Below are positions 46,285 to 56,237 of a stretch of 64,000 nucleotides of DNA, piece after piece (position 1 is the stretch's first letter; the number at the start of each line of letters is the position of its first letter). This DNA is from Alopecurus myosuroides. Taxonomy: Eukaryota > Streptophyta > Magnoliopsida > Poales > Poaceae. The notes under the pieces were generated by a model. The model saw only the letters and a list, made by a program, of their open reading frames with translations. It was not told the origin of the DNA and made no database searches. The DNA is taken from the NCBI GenBank assembly GCA_028641055.1, contig CM054060.1:244231540-244295539 (forward strand). The letters are read 5' to 3'. Made by a program: the position numbers and the translations under genes.

Positions 46285-47694
46285 ATGGCTTCTTTGGAGT
46301 TCGAAGGCTGTGCATTCTTTTGGTGGTACCGTCTCCAAGCGGAAAGAGTTCGGAACCGGATTGCTCCCATCGACACTTGGAACAAGACGAAGCATATCAT
46401 GAATGCTCGCTTTGTTCCTCCACGCTACAAGCGTGACCTCTTCAAAAATATTCAAGAGCTTAAACAAGGTTTGAAGTTGGTGGATGAGTACTACAAGGAG
46501 ATGGAGACCGCTTTGATAAGGGCTCATGTGATGGAATCTCAAGAGCAAAGAATGGCCCGCTTCCTCAATGGCCTCAACTATCCCATAATGAAGGTTGTCG
46601 AGTATCAACCATATGACAACATCGTTTCTCTTGTGCATCAATATCTCAAGGACGAACGTCAAATTGAGGAAGACCTCAAGTACACAAAGAAAAAGGATTA
46701 CTTTGCCTCAAGGCCTTCTTCTTCGTCTCCAATGACACAAGTGACAACACCGACCAACACCAAGAGCACTTCTCGAGCTCCCAATGCTACCAGAAAGATA
46801 ACGTGACCGTTTAAGAAACAAGCGTCTCCTACCACCACCCCTAATGCTCCTCAAGTGAAGTCGATCACTATCACTTGTTTCAAATGTGGTGGAAGTGGAC
46901 ACGAGTCTTTCGAGTGTTCCAACAAGAGGATCATGATTGTCGACCAAGATGGTGAACGTGACTCCATGAGTGAAGGCAAATACTATGCCTTGCACCAAGT
47001 TTCTCTTAATTCCTTGGACGTACAAAATGATGATGAAGAAACCATCTATTGCGATGAGGACAATAATCCATCACTACTGGTGACAAGAGTTTTAACTATT
47101 TATCCTCAAGATGAGCATGACCAACATTGCCATCTCTTTCAAACTCGTGCCGACGTCAATGGAAAATCTATCAAGGTTATGATTGATGGCGGTAGTTTCC
47201 ATAATTTGTCTAGCAAAGAGCTTTGCGACAAACTACAATTGAACTACAAGCAACACCCTCATCCCTACCATGTCCAATAGCTAAGTAACTCCGACACCTT
47301 AAAGATTCAACACATGGTCTTCATACACTTCAAGATTGTCCCCTATGAAGACACAGTTGAGTGTGACGTTGTGCCTATGACCGTGTGTCATCTTCTTCTT
47401 GGAGGATCTTGGCAATATGAAAAGAGTGCTATTAATGACGGGCGTACCAACCACTATAGTTTCAAGTGGAATAACAAGACTTTTGTGCTCCGCCCTATGT
47501 CTCCTAGCCAAGTGATCGCCGACAATGCCAAGACCCTTGCACGTAAACAAGAAGAGCTCAAATCTTGTGAGATGGGTGGTGAGAGAGTGATCCACCTCAA
47601 AGAGAGTGAGAGACACAAGCCAAATATGAGTGGAAAAAGTTTGAGGTCTCCCAAAGGCCTTGCCTTACTTGCCACCAAAAGAGAGATGCGATGA
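46285..47694 (+). pseudogene. Gag and protease part of the CRM-like element
   Basis: One frame with stops at 46804-46806 and 47278-47280 covers it. Gag begins internally with LEFEGCAFFWWYRL. A CCHC knuckle (CFKCGGSGHESFEC) lies at about 46885-46920. The protease carries VMIDGGSFHNLSS with the D-G-G/S type active site (about 47178), and a CHLLLGGSWQ segment near 47390. The frame ends at 47692-47694. Frameshift to the RT frame follows. Function is lost. Confidence 0.8.
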
Positions 47695-48394
47695 TTACGA
47701 GATAACCCATCCATTATTCACTTTGTCCTCGTGTGCAAAGGATAAACACTTGAAACTAACACCATATATGACAAGTTTTCCTACGTCCTTGTTATCATTG
47801 TTGCAGGAATTTCAGGACGTGTTTACCGAAGAACTACCACCGGGTCTACCTCCCCTACGTGTCATCGAGCACCGCATTGACCTCATTCCGGGTGCTCCAC
47901 TTCTGAACCGTGCTCCCTACCGCACCAACCCCGAGGAGACTAAGGATATCAAGTGGCAAATACAAGAACTACTTGAGAAACGTTTCATTCGTGAATATCT
48001 TAGCCCTTGTGCTGTTCCGGTTATCCTTCTCCCTTAGCAAGATGATACTTCTCGCATGTGCATGTATTGTCGACCTATCAATGCTATCACCGTTAGATAT
48101 AGACATCCCATCCCTAGGCTTGATTATATGCTTGATGAATTAAGTGGTGCTACTATCATTTCCAAAATTGATCTTAAAACTGGATATCACCAAATTCGCA
48201 TGAGCATAGGTGATGAATGGAAAACAACTTTCAAAACAAAACTTGGTTGGTATGAATGGCTTGTCATGCCCTTTGGTCTTTCCAATGCTCCTTCAAATTT
48301 TATGTGTCTCATGAATGAAGTCTTGTGCTCTTTCATTGGAAAATTTGTCGTGGTTTATTTTGACGACATACTTATCTATAGCAAATCTTTGTAG
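47660..48394 (+). pseudogene. Reverse transcriptase of the CRM-like element
   Basis: The frame contains EFQDVFTEELPPGLPPLR, then the RT palm with [22 protein letters not shown] and the catalytic [11 protein letters not shown] (about 48355-48390). An in-frame TAG at 48035-48037 and a stop at 48392-48394 inactivate it. The conserved K/Q-D-x-S/T-x-R-M-C-M block follows the first stop. Confidence 0.85.
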
Positions 48395-49579
48395 GATCAC
48401 CTTGATCATATTTCCCAAGTCTTGTTAGCCCTTTGCAAAGCAATTTTTTTCCAATCTTTCTAAATGCAATTTTTGCACCAACAAGATTGTTTTCTTAGGC
48501 TTTGTGATTTCTTAAAATGGAATTGGATTCGACAACAAGAAAGTCAAGGCAATTAGAAATTGGCCTAACCCTACTTCTGTGGGTGAGATAAGGCGTTTTC
48601 ATGGCCTCGCCGGTTTCTATCGCCGCTCCGTGAAGGATTTTTCCACAATTGCTTGCTCTTTAAATGAACTTACAAATAAAAATGTACCATTTGTTTGGGG
48701 CAATGCTCAACAAAAGGCTTTTGACAGTCTCAATAAATGTTTGACCGAAGCTCCTTTGCTTGTTTTGTCGGATTTGAGAAAACATTTGAGATTGATTGTG
48801 ATGCTAGTGGAATAGGCATTGATGGCGTTCTTATGCAAAATGGATGTCTTGTTGCTTATCATAGTGAGAAATTAGATGGTGCTAGACTCAATTACCCAAT
48901 TTATGACAAGGAAGTATTTGCTTTGGTTAGAGTCTTAGAAGTTTGGCAACACTATCTTTGGCCTAAAGAATGTGTCATTCATTCCGATCATGAATCCTTG
49001 AAATATTTGAAAATTCAGGCTAATTTGAACAAGAGGCATGCTAAATGGGTAGAATTCATAGAATCTTTTCCTTATGTTATTAAGTACAAAAAAGGTAAAG
49101 AGAATGTTGTAGCAAATTCTTTGTCTAGAAAAGAGTGTATTCTTACCCGCCTTGACATCAGTGTGATTGGTTTGGATGAGTTCAAAGACTTATACTCTTC
49201 CAATGTTTTCTTTGAACCCATTTTTGAGAAATGCTTAACCAATCAAGGTTTTGATGACTACTATCTTCACAAAGGGTTCTCGTTTAAGGCTAACAAACTA
49301 TGTATTCCGGAGTCCTCTCTTCGTTTGTTATTATTGAAGGAATCACATGAAGGAGGTCTCATGGGACACTCTAGCCGGGACAATACCTATGGAATGCTCT
49401 CCAACCACTACTATTGGCCTAAGATGAGGCACAAAGTTGAAATACTCGTCAAGCGATGTCCTACATGTCTCCGAGCTAAGTCTACTTCCAACCCTCATGG
49501 TCTTTACTTACCATTGCCTACACCACATGGACCTTGGAGTGACATTAGCATGGACTGTGTTAGGACTCCCACGCACTAA
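48395..49579 (+). pseudogene. RT tail, RNase H and integrase zinc domain of the CRM-like element
   Basis: Frameshifts near 48395-48579 and 48750 split this part. It shows GEIRRFHGLAGFYRR, RNase H with [31 protein letters not shown] and [10 protein letters not shown], and the integrase HHCC domain ([12 protein letters not shown], then CPTCLRAKS). The frame stops at 49577-49579 just before the catalytic core. Confidence 0.8.
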
Positions 49580-50666
49580 AACAAACATGGACTCAATCTC
49601 TGTCGTGGTTGATCGTTTCTCCAACATGGCACACTTCATTCCTTGCAATAGAACGGACGATGCTTCACATGTTGCAAATTTGTTTTTCAGGGAAATTGTG
49701 CGTCTACATGGTGTGACCACGTCAATTGTGTCGGATCGCGATGTCAAGTTCACTTCCTACTTTTGGAAGACTTTGATGGTCAAGCTCGACATCAAGCTAC
49801 TATTCTACACCTCCTACCACCCACAAACGGATGGCCAAACCGAAGTGGTGAATCACATGCTCTCTTCACTCCTACGGGCATTGATCAAGCCCAACGTCAA
49901 GAATTGGGAGGAATGCATCCCACATGCCGAGTTCGCCTACAATCAAGCACTACACCAAGCTACTTAGAGAAGCCCCTTCGAGATCGTCTACGGCTTCAAC
50001 CCCAACACCGCTCTCGACATCCTACCATTGCCTCTACGCGAGCAAGTGAACATGGACATTGACAAGCGCACCGACTACATCAAGAAGCTTCACGAGTCCA
50101 CAAGAGCTACACTTGAGAAGCATTCCGAGCACCGATCATCCATGATGAACAAGAAGCCTATGGTGTTACAAGAAGGTGACCTCGTTTGGCTACACTTGCG
50201 CAAGGACCGTTTCCCACAAGAGCGCAACTCCAAGATCAAGCCAAGAGGTGACGGACCTTTCAAGATCATCAAGCGCATCAACAACAACGCCTACAAGCTC
50301 GACTTATCAAAATCCAAGTACCTCGTCCACAACTCCTTCAACATTAAAGATCTATCTCCTTTCCATGGATATCCAAGTGATGAGGAAGACCACGAGTCGA
50401 GGTCGACTCTTTTTCAAGGGGGGGGGGGAGATGATGCAGCGCACCCCATTCCACCAAGCCCAACACCAAGTGGACCAATGACAAGATCACGAGCAAAAGC
50501 AATGCATGGTAAGGTGAACTCAATCCCCTCTCTCTATGCATTTGATGATTTTGTGAACGGTACGCTACCTCATGGAAATACTCTATGCGTGATCAGCTAC
50601 AAATCATCGAGTGGACCCCAAGAACATGCCAAGAATGACCAAGACGGTGGCCAAAAGGATGGATAA
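49580..50666 (+). pseudogene. Integrase core and C-terminus of the CRM-like element
   Basis: In a new frame the core shows [26 protein letters not shown] and [14 protein letters not shown] (D, D, E residues present). An in-frame TAG lies at 49965-49967. The C-terminal part reads GDLVWLHLRKDRFP and GPFKIIKRINNNAYKLDL, then crosses the polypurine tract and continues in the 3' LTR as GPMTRSRAKAM to a stop at 50664-50666. Confidence 0.8.
50416..50431 (+). promoter_or_regulatory. Polypurine tract of the CRM-like element
   Basis: Two A, eleven G, then aga immediately precede tgatgcagc, the presumed LTR start. The tract lies inside the coding frame, as in CRM elements. Confidence 0.75.
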
Positions 50667-51609
50667 GGAAACTGAAAAGGAAACACACAAGAACAAGAAG
50701 GGAAGAATCCCCAGGCAGCGGAGCTACCGGTGAAAGCACCTGTACTACCGCCCATCCCCAGGCAGTGGAACTACCGGTGCCGCCTCCGCCAAAACGTCGC
50801 TCTGTGTGCTCGTAGCGGAGTCTGCACCGGTACCTGCACCGGTACTGCCGGTGATGAATCCTAGGAAGCGGAGCTACCGGTGCCGCCTCCACCAAAACCC
50901 CGTTCGGTGTGCCCTTGACGGTACCGTCACCGGAACCAAGGCCGATACTACCGGTGCACCGGTACTACCAGTAAAACCATTGGTACTTCTGGTTTGGGTG
51001 CACCGGTACTACCGGTAAAACCACCAGAGCCTCCGTCCGTGCGCGGCCTGCGAGCCAACTTTCGGGCCTTTGTCCCTTGTAACTCCTTCCTCCACCTACA
51101 CCCTTTGTACTAGACTAAATAGACTTTCCCATCTCAGATCTACGGTTAGAGATGAATTGAGACTTGTGAGCTTACCTCCTTACCCCTCTTGTGAGGCTAC
51201 TCCTATGATTTGTATCTAGGACTGTATCAAGGCTACTCCTATGATTTGTATCTAGGATCGTATCAAGGCTACATTGGGTTACCTATCCTTTCCCCTTTGG
51301 AATCATTTAGGAACTCTCCAACTATCTCAACTAATCCTTGAGGTTCTATTCACGTGGTGGACCGGCCACGTGGTGTTGAAGCGGTTTCCGATAAGGTGAG
51401 TTCGGTTAGATCGTTCGTCCCGTTGGCGGCTGTTGCGGCTTAGTTGATTGGAGATTTGGGTCTTTCAGTTCCCAATAGTTATCCCGCTTTTGTTTTCCAA
51501 CGTTTCCCTCGATTTCCCCTCTCGCGTTCATCGTGTTCGTCGTTTGTTCTTAGTGGTCCTGGTCAATTTGTGAAGATCGGTCCACCCTAGAGGTTAACCC
51601 TTCATATCA
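50432..51609 (+). repeat. 3' LTR of the CRM-like element (right end tentative)
   Basis: Starts TGATGCAGC after the polypurine tract. It contains many degenerate caccggtactaccggt-type dyads (50720-51020). I place the end at ttcatatca (51609) from the TG...CA rule; without a second LTR this is provisional. Confidence 0.5.
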
Positions 51610-51882
51610 CTTTTCTGAGGAAAATCTTGCCGCTGCACACTTCACAACCTTTCTCTTGGGGTTTACCAACGTCGGCCATCAGTATGGTGGACACTTTTGG
51701 CAAACTTTGTTTTTTGTGAGTTGGATGCACGAGTAGAGCTCATACTCAGTACAGGTGGAGGCTAGCAAAAGACTGGGAGCAACAAATCAAGGGAGCAATA
51801 ATGGCCATAATCATGCATAGCGACAAAAACATTATTAATCAAAGCATAAAGGGTATAACAATTTCAAAAACTAAATGATCAT
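51610..51882. other. Unassigned repeat fragment
   Basis: Sequence between the CRM-like LTR and the Tat element. It contains agtatggtggacacttttgg and an AT-rich end and looks like old repeat debris. No gene is visible. Confidence 0.4.
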
Positions 51883-52804
51883 TGTCGGGGGGTTACCCCC
51901 GAGTAGGGTAAAGACAGGTGGTAAAGGCCGCTTACAGAAGAGAGGTTTGGCCGAGTAGCCGACTACCGGGTACTCGCTACCCGGTCGACCGCTACCCGGT
52001 CTCACCTCAAGATGATCAGAAGGAGATATCAATCAGTTTCTACCATGTCGAGTAGAAGGTTTGGCCCGAGTACAATTGGCGGGAACCTTTGGCGGGAAAC
52101 TACTCGGGCAGGAAGTCAAAGGAGCCGTTCTGACACAGGATCCCGCGTATCCTGGGTCCGTACTTGGCAGCATTCGAACTACTGTTCACGTGGGGACGGT
52201 CTGTCTGACAGGAACAGCATGGAAGCAGTCGGTGGCAGGATAAGGGGGACCTACTCTGTGACTAGGTACAGTGATACCAGTCTGTCCCCTAGTTTTGCCC
52301 AACGACTTTACAGAAGCAGCCAAGACCAACGACCAAAGCTGTCAGCGGGTACTCGGAGAAAGGACAGTGTGGACACTATGTCGACACTTGTCTAGGATTT
52401 GGACGTATCCGGCTGGGCACCATGTATATAAGGTGCCCCGCCGCCTCCTGCGCGAGGCAGAGGTAGAGGAATGCTCATATGCTCCCATAGTGGCTCACTA
52501 GAAACCCTAGAAACCCTAAGTCCTTGACCTAGCTCTACTCGGAGAGGGGCAAGGGGCTACTCGGTAGCGTTACCATTTGTACTGTGGCTACTCGGTGAGA
52601 CACCGTAATACATAGGGAAAGGCAGGAGTAGGGGTTTTACCTCCTCACGAGGGCCCTGAACCTGGGTACATCGTGTTGTTTGTGTTGTGTGGATCTTACC
52701 TCACGCGGCTACTGGTCGCGTGATCCCTCCCCGGACACCTCCAGCGTCCATCGTCCCCACATCTTTAGCCATCCCATGGCATCTGCCGTGACACCACCAC
52801 GACA
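51883..52804 (+). repeat. 5' LTR of the Tat element (922 bp)
   Basis: Begins tgtcggggggttaccccc and ends accaccacgaca just before the primer site. It has a TATA box (tatataagg, 52425-52433), a cctcctgcgcgagg box, and telobox-like gaaaccctagaaaccctaag near 52502-52521. Confidence 0.88.
52425..52433 (+). promoter_or_regulatory. TATA box in the Tat 5' LTR
   Basis: tatataagg; the solo LTR has the same motif at 9950-9957 with the same downstream box. Confidence 0.75.
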
Positions 52805-55800
52805 GTTGGCGCCCACCGTGGGGCAACCAGCGGCGCTGGCTGGAGTTTCTGTTCGGACGGGATCTTCATCTGCGGAGCGCGTAGTTTGTGGCCTTGTCCA
52901 CAGATTCGGCTCCTTCGACTTCGTCACCGACAACGCCGGCTGTTTCGGCGGCAAGGCCATGCCGGAGGGCGGCTCGGTGATCTCCTTCGGCTCGCATCTC
53001 GTCTACGTCGCCACCGTCGCCAACGACGCCTACCCCGAGCTGGTGCACGACGCGGAGGATCCTCCCGCGGTTGTTGCTGCTCGCGGAAGGCCTGCATGCA
53101 GTTCTGCGTGCTGCGCTGAGGTGATGGTGACGGGCGTGGCGGCCAACGTTGGCGCAGCTGCTACTGGCGCTGCGGCCGTCGTCGAGGAGGTTGACGACCC
53201 GCCCGCGGGTGGCAGGACACGCCGGCCCTACGAGAAGGAGTGCAACCTGCCGCCTTCCACGTCTACGGTCATCCCCGCGTCAGCTGCGCGAACCGGGATG
53301 CCCACTCCCACCGACCTCGAGCTCCTAGCCGAGAGGGAGCAGCTCGAGCGGCAACGCCAGGAGCTGCTCGCCGAGCAGGCGGAGTTGGAGAAGATCAGGT
53401 TGGAGCTGAGCCTGGACCAGCTCGAGTACAACAAGGCTCACGGCTTCACGCCGGTGGCCAGGAGGCCCAGCAGGGTAGGCGCAACGCGGCGCAACCTAGG
53501 CGCCGAGATGGCGACTGTTGCGGAGGAGCCCGCGCAGTCCGCCACCGCGAACACCTTCACAAGGCCAAGGTACAGCACGCCCGCCAAGACGCTGCGGGCT
53601 GCGGAGGCTGTGGCTGCCGAGTTGCCGCGCCTAGAGGGAGAGGCGCGTCGCAGGCAGCAGGAGAGGCTTGGCGAGTTGGTACTGGAGGCCGCCAGGCAGA
53701 ACGAGGAGTTCCGGAAGGCCAACCCGGGAGCTGGAGCTTCGCAGGTGGTTCACTCGCACGCGGCAAGATCTAACGATCAAGCCTCATCTCCGCATCCTAG
53801 CCGCGAGAAGAGCCGCAGCGGGCGTTCGGGTAGAGACAGGCAAATGCAGGTGTATGACCCGGCTGCTGCCGCGAAACAGGTTGCTGTGCCGCAGCAGCCC
53901 GGGCAGGAACACAACGCTGCAAGAGCAGGCTCTCAAGCCCATCAAGCTCAAAGCCGTGTCCGAGAAGCCGCACGCCCGGGTACTTCTCGGCAACCCGCAG
54001 CTTCGCCTACTCGGCAGAGGCAGCAGCCGCGCCCGGTGGCACCAGTCGCCAACCCGGTGGAGCAGCCTGCTGTTATGCAGGTGGATAGGTATGATGATGG
54101 CTACTCGGCTATGGAGATGGCTGGTTATGACATCCATGACCGCGTGGGTGAGCGCGTGTTGGCGCCTGGAGATGCAAGGCACCAGCTGGACCGTATCAGC
54201 TTGTCGGCGCGGCTTGAGAGCACGGGTCCTCCTGGCCCCGAGTGCTTTGGCCCGCGCATCATGAACGAGCCGTCCGTGAAGGGCTTCCAGCTCGCGAGAG
54301 GCACCAAGAGCTACAATGGTAGCACCAAGCCTGAAGATTGGCTCAACGACTACGTCACCGCGGTCCATATCGCGAACGGCAACAGGAGATGGGCGGTGCG
54401 CTATGTGCCGCAGATGCTAGAGGGTCCAGCTCGCACTTGGCTCAACAACCTGCCCAAGAACAGCATTAACTGCTGGCTGGACTTCTCGGATGCCTTCATC
54501 AGCAACTTCACCAGCACCTACAAGAGGCCGAATAGGCCACAGCAGTTGTCGGCTTGCCGGCAGCGAGAAGACGAGACGGACCGCGAGTACCTTACTCGGT
54601 GGAGCACCTTGAGGAACACCTGTGAGGGTGTGAATGAAGCGCAGGCCATCACTTGGTTTGCGCAGGGTTGCCGACATGGCAGCATGCTGTGGCAGAGATT
54701 GCAGAGGGAAATGCCCAACACCCTGGCCGAGACCATCAAGATTGCGGATCAGTACGCACTCGGTGATCCTACTCAGCCACTGATGGATTCCTCTGAGCCA
54801 AGAAGAAACTTCAACAGCAACAAGCGCAACGAGTTCCGCAACAAGCGCCGAGTAGATACTCGGTATGATCCCGAGGAGGTGAATGCAGTGAATGTTGGAG
54901 GCAGTGGTGGCCAAAGGCAGAAACCTGCTGGAGCCTACGGGCAGAACCAGAACCAGGGCCAAGGCAACAAGAAACCGTTCCGCACTGCGCAGCCGAGTAG
55001 CGGGAACTCCGAGCAGCCGAAGAAGTTTGTCTTCGATGACATGAAGGATGGTCCATGCAGCTTCCACACTCACCACCCCTCAAGGCCTGCGAACCACACT
55101 ACTCGGCAATGCGAATGGTGGGATGTGATCAAGAGTGATGGCTTGCCTCCTCCACCTCCTCTGCCAGCCGCGAATGCCACTGTTCAGCCTACTCGGGCAC
55201 CCGCAGCTCGGCCGCCAGTCTATCCGAGAAGAGAGAATGTGAACCAGGTGGCTTTAGGAGCCAACCAGAACTTCAACAACGAGAGGTACCGCAACAACAA
55301 CAACAACTACAACCGCAACAACAACAACAGAGGCAACAACAACTATCAGGGCAACAACAATGGCAACAACGGCAACAATGGGGGCAATGGCCCTAACCAG
55401 TACCAAGAGCACCATGAGAGCTATATGATCTTCACTTCCGAGGCAGTCGACAAGCAGTCACAGCATAGGCGGGCCATGGAGGTCAATGCAGTGATTCCGG
55501 CTGTCCCTCACTACATGTACTGGTGCGACCAGGAGATCAGGTGGACTCGGGCGGACCACCCCAAGGTGATGCCCAATCCGGGTACCTATGCCTTGGTGCT
55601 GGATCCCACCTTCTTGGGCCCCGAGAAGAACGTGAGGTTCAGCAAGGTGCTGATCGACAACGGCAGCAGCATCAACATCGTGTACAAAGACACACTCGAG
55701 AAGCTTGGCCTGGCCGAGAACATGATGCTGCCCAGCAAGACCACTTTCCATGGCATTGTGCCCGGGATCTCATGCAACCCGATTGGCCGAGTGTGGATTG

Positions 55801-56237
55801 ATGTGCTATTCGGTACTCGGGAGAACTGCCGCACAGAGCGCCTGCAGTTTGAGGTGGTGGATCATCAGAGTCCATATCACGCTCTACTCGGCAGGCCTGC
55901 TCTGAGCAAGTTCATGGCCTCTACCCACGTGGCTTACCTGAAGATGAAGATCCCCGGGCCCAATGGCATCATCACTATCTCGGGAGATTACAAGAAGTCC
56001 ATGGAGTGTGCCTCTGCTAGCTCTCAGCTGGCGGAATCGATGGTGATCGCTGCCGAGAAGAAGAAGATGTACGAGGTGGTGGCCATGGCTCAGTCCGCAC
56101 AAGCTGGCGCACAAGGCGTGCCGAGTACTCAGCATGGTATTGCTTTCCAAGCTGCCAAGGAGACCAAGACAGTCCAGGTTGACCCCGAGTTCCCGGAGCG
56201 CGTGGCCATCATTGGTGCCGGGCTGGCCGAGAAATAG
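52776..56237 (+). CDS. Gag-protease polyprotein of the Tat element
   Basis: From the ATG at 52776 the ORF has 1153 codons. Order: N-terminal region with a coiled-coil-like Glu/Gln/Leu stretch (LLAEREQLERQRQELLAEQ, about residues 190-225); gag core from about 483 (KPEDWLNDYV, ARTWLNNLP, REYLTRWSTLR) to 690; a C-x2-H...H-x4-C zinc-like motif (CSFHTHHPSRPANHTTRQC) at about 760; an Asn-rich tract at about 830-872; aspartic protease with VLIDNGSSINIV at about 957. It ends at TAG 56235-56237. The frame is open from inside the LTR across the primer site. The ATG at 52776 lies 29 bp before the LTR end; a later Met near 52959 is the alternative start. Products would be capsid and maturation protease. 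Confidence 0.85.
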   Translation: MASAVTPPRQLAPTVGQPAALAGVSVRTGSSSAERVVCGLVHRFGSFDFVTDNAGCFGGKAMPEGGSVISFGSHLVYVATVANDAYPELVHDAEDPPAVVAARGRPACSSACCAEVMVTGVAANVGAAATGAAAVVEEVDDPPAGGRTRRPYEKECNLPPSTSTVIPASAARTGMPTPTDLELLAEREQLERQRQELLAEQAELEKIRLELSLDQLEYNKAHGFTPVARRPSRVGATRRNLGAEMATVAEEPAQSATANTFTRPRYSTPAKTLRAAEAVAAELPRLEGEARRRQQERLGELVLEAARQNEEFRKANPGAGASQVVHSHAARSNDQASSPHPSREKSRSGRSGRDRQMQVYDPAAAAKQVAVPQQPGQEHNAARAGSQAHQAQSRVREAARPGTSRQPAASPTRQRQQPRPVAPVANPVEQPAVMQVDRYDDGYSAMEMAGYDIHDRVGERVLAPGDARHQLDRISLSARLESTGPPGPECFGPRIMNEPSVKGFQLARGTKSYNGSTKPEDWLNDYVTAVHIANGNRRWAVRYVPQMLEGPARTWLNNLPKNSINCWLDFSDAFISNFTSTYKRPNRPQQLSACRQREDETDREYLTRWSTLRNTCEGVNEAQAITWFAQGCRHGSMLWQRLQREMPNTLAETIKIADQYALGDPTQPLMDSSEPRRNFNSNKRNEFRNKRRVDTRYDPEEVNAVNVGGSGGQRQKPAGAYGQNQNQGQGNKKPFRTAQPSSGNSEQPKKFVFDDMKDGPCSFHTHHPSRPANHTTRQCEWWDVIKSDGLPPPPPLPAANATVQPTRAPAARPPVYPRRENVNQVALGANQNFNNERYRNNNNNYNRNNNNRGNNNYQGNNNGNNGNNGGNGPNQYQEHHESYMIFTSEAVDKQSQHRRAMEVNAVIPAVPHYMYWCDQEIRWTRADHPKVMPNPGTYALVLDPTFLGPEKNVRFSKVLIDNGSSINIVYKDTLEKLGLAENMMLPSKTTFHGIVPGISCNPIGRVWIDVLFGTRENCRTERLQFEVVDHQSPYHALLGRPALSKFMASTHVAYLKMKIPGPNGIITISGDYKKSMECASASSQLAESMVIAAEKKKMYEVVAMAQSAQAGAQGVPSTQHGIAFQAAKETKTVQVDPEFPERVAIIGAGLAEK
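52805..52823 (+). promoter_or_regulatory. Primer binding site of the Tat element
   Basis: gttggcgcccaccgtgggg directly follows the LTR. This is the primer-site sequence usual for grass Tat elements. I have not assigned the tRNA. Confidence 0.8.
56235..56237 (+). other. Single in-frame amber codon between gag-PR and pol
   Basis: The frame reads AAA TAG GAA AGC. The codons on both sides are in the same frame, and the next in-frame stop is at the end of pol. Either a programmed stop or a single mutation. Confidence 0.85.

Larger units (their letters stand above)
46231..51609 (+). mobile_element. Ty3/Gypsy retrotransposon, CRM-like chromovirus, 5'-truncated and dead
   Basis: The domain order gag, CCHC, protease, RT, RNase H, integrase is Ty3/Gypsy. 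The 5' LTR and the gag start are missing. At least four stops and three frameshifts break the polyprotein. The RT block [10 protein letters not shown] and the C-terminus GPMTRSRAKAM, which is read across the polypurine tract into the 3' LTR, are typical of CRM-group chromoviruses. It joins the repeat block at about 46231 without a clear TSD. Confidence 0.75.

Noticed and set aside
45744..46400. 218-codon minus frame as a gene
   Set aside because: It spans the tandem 135-bp repeats and the antisense of gag; no recognisable domain.
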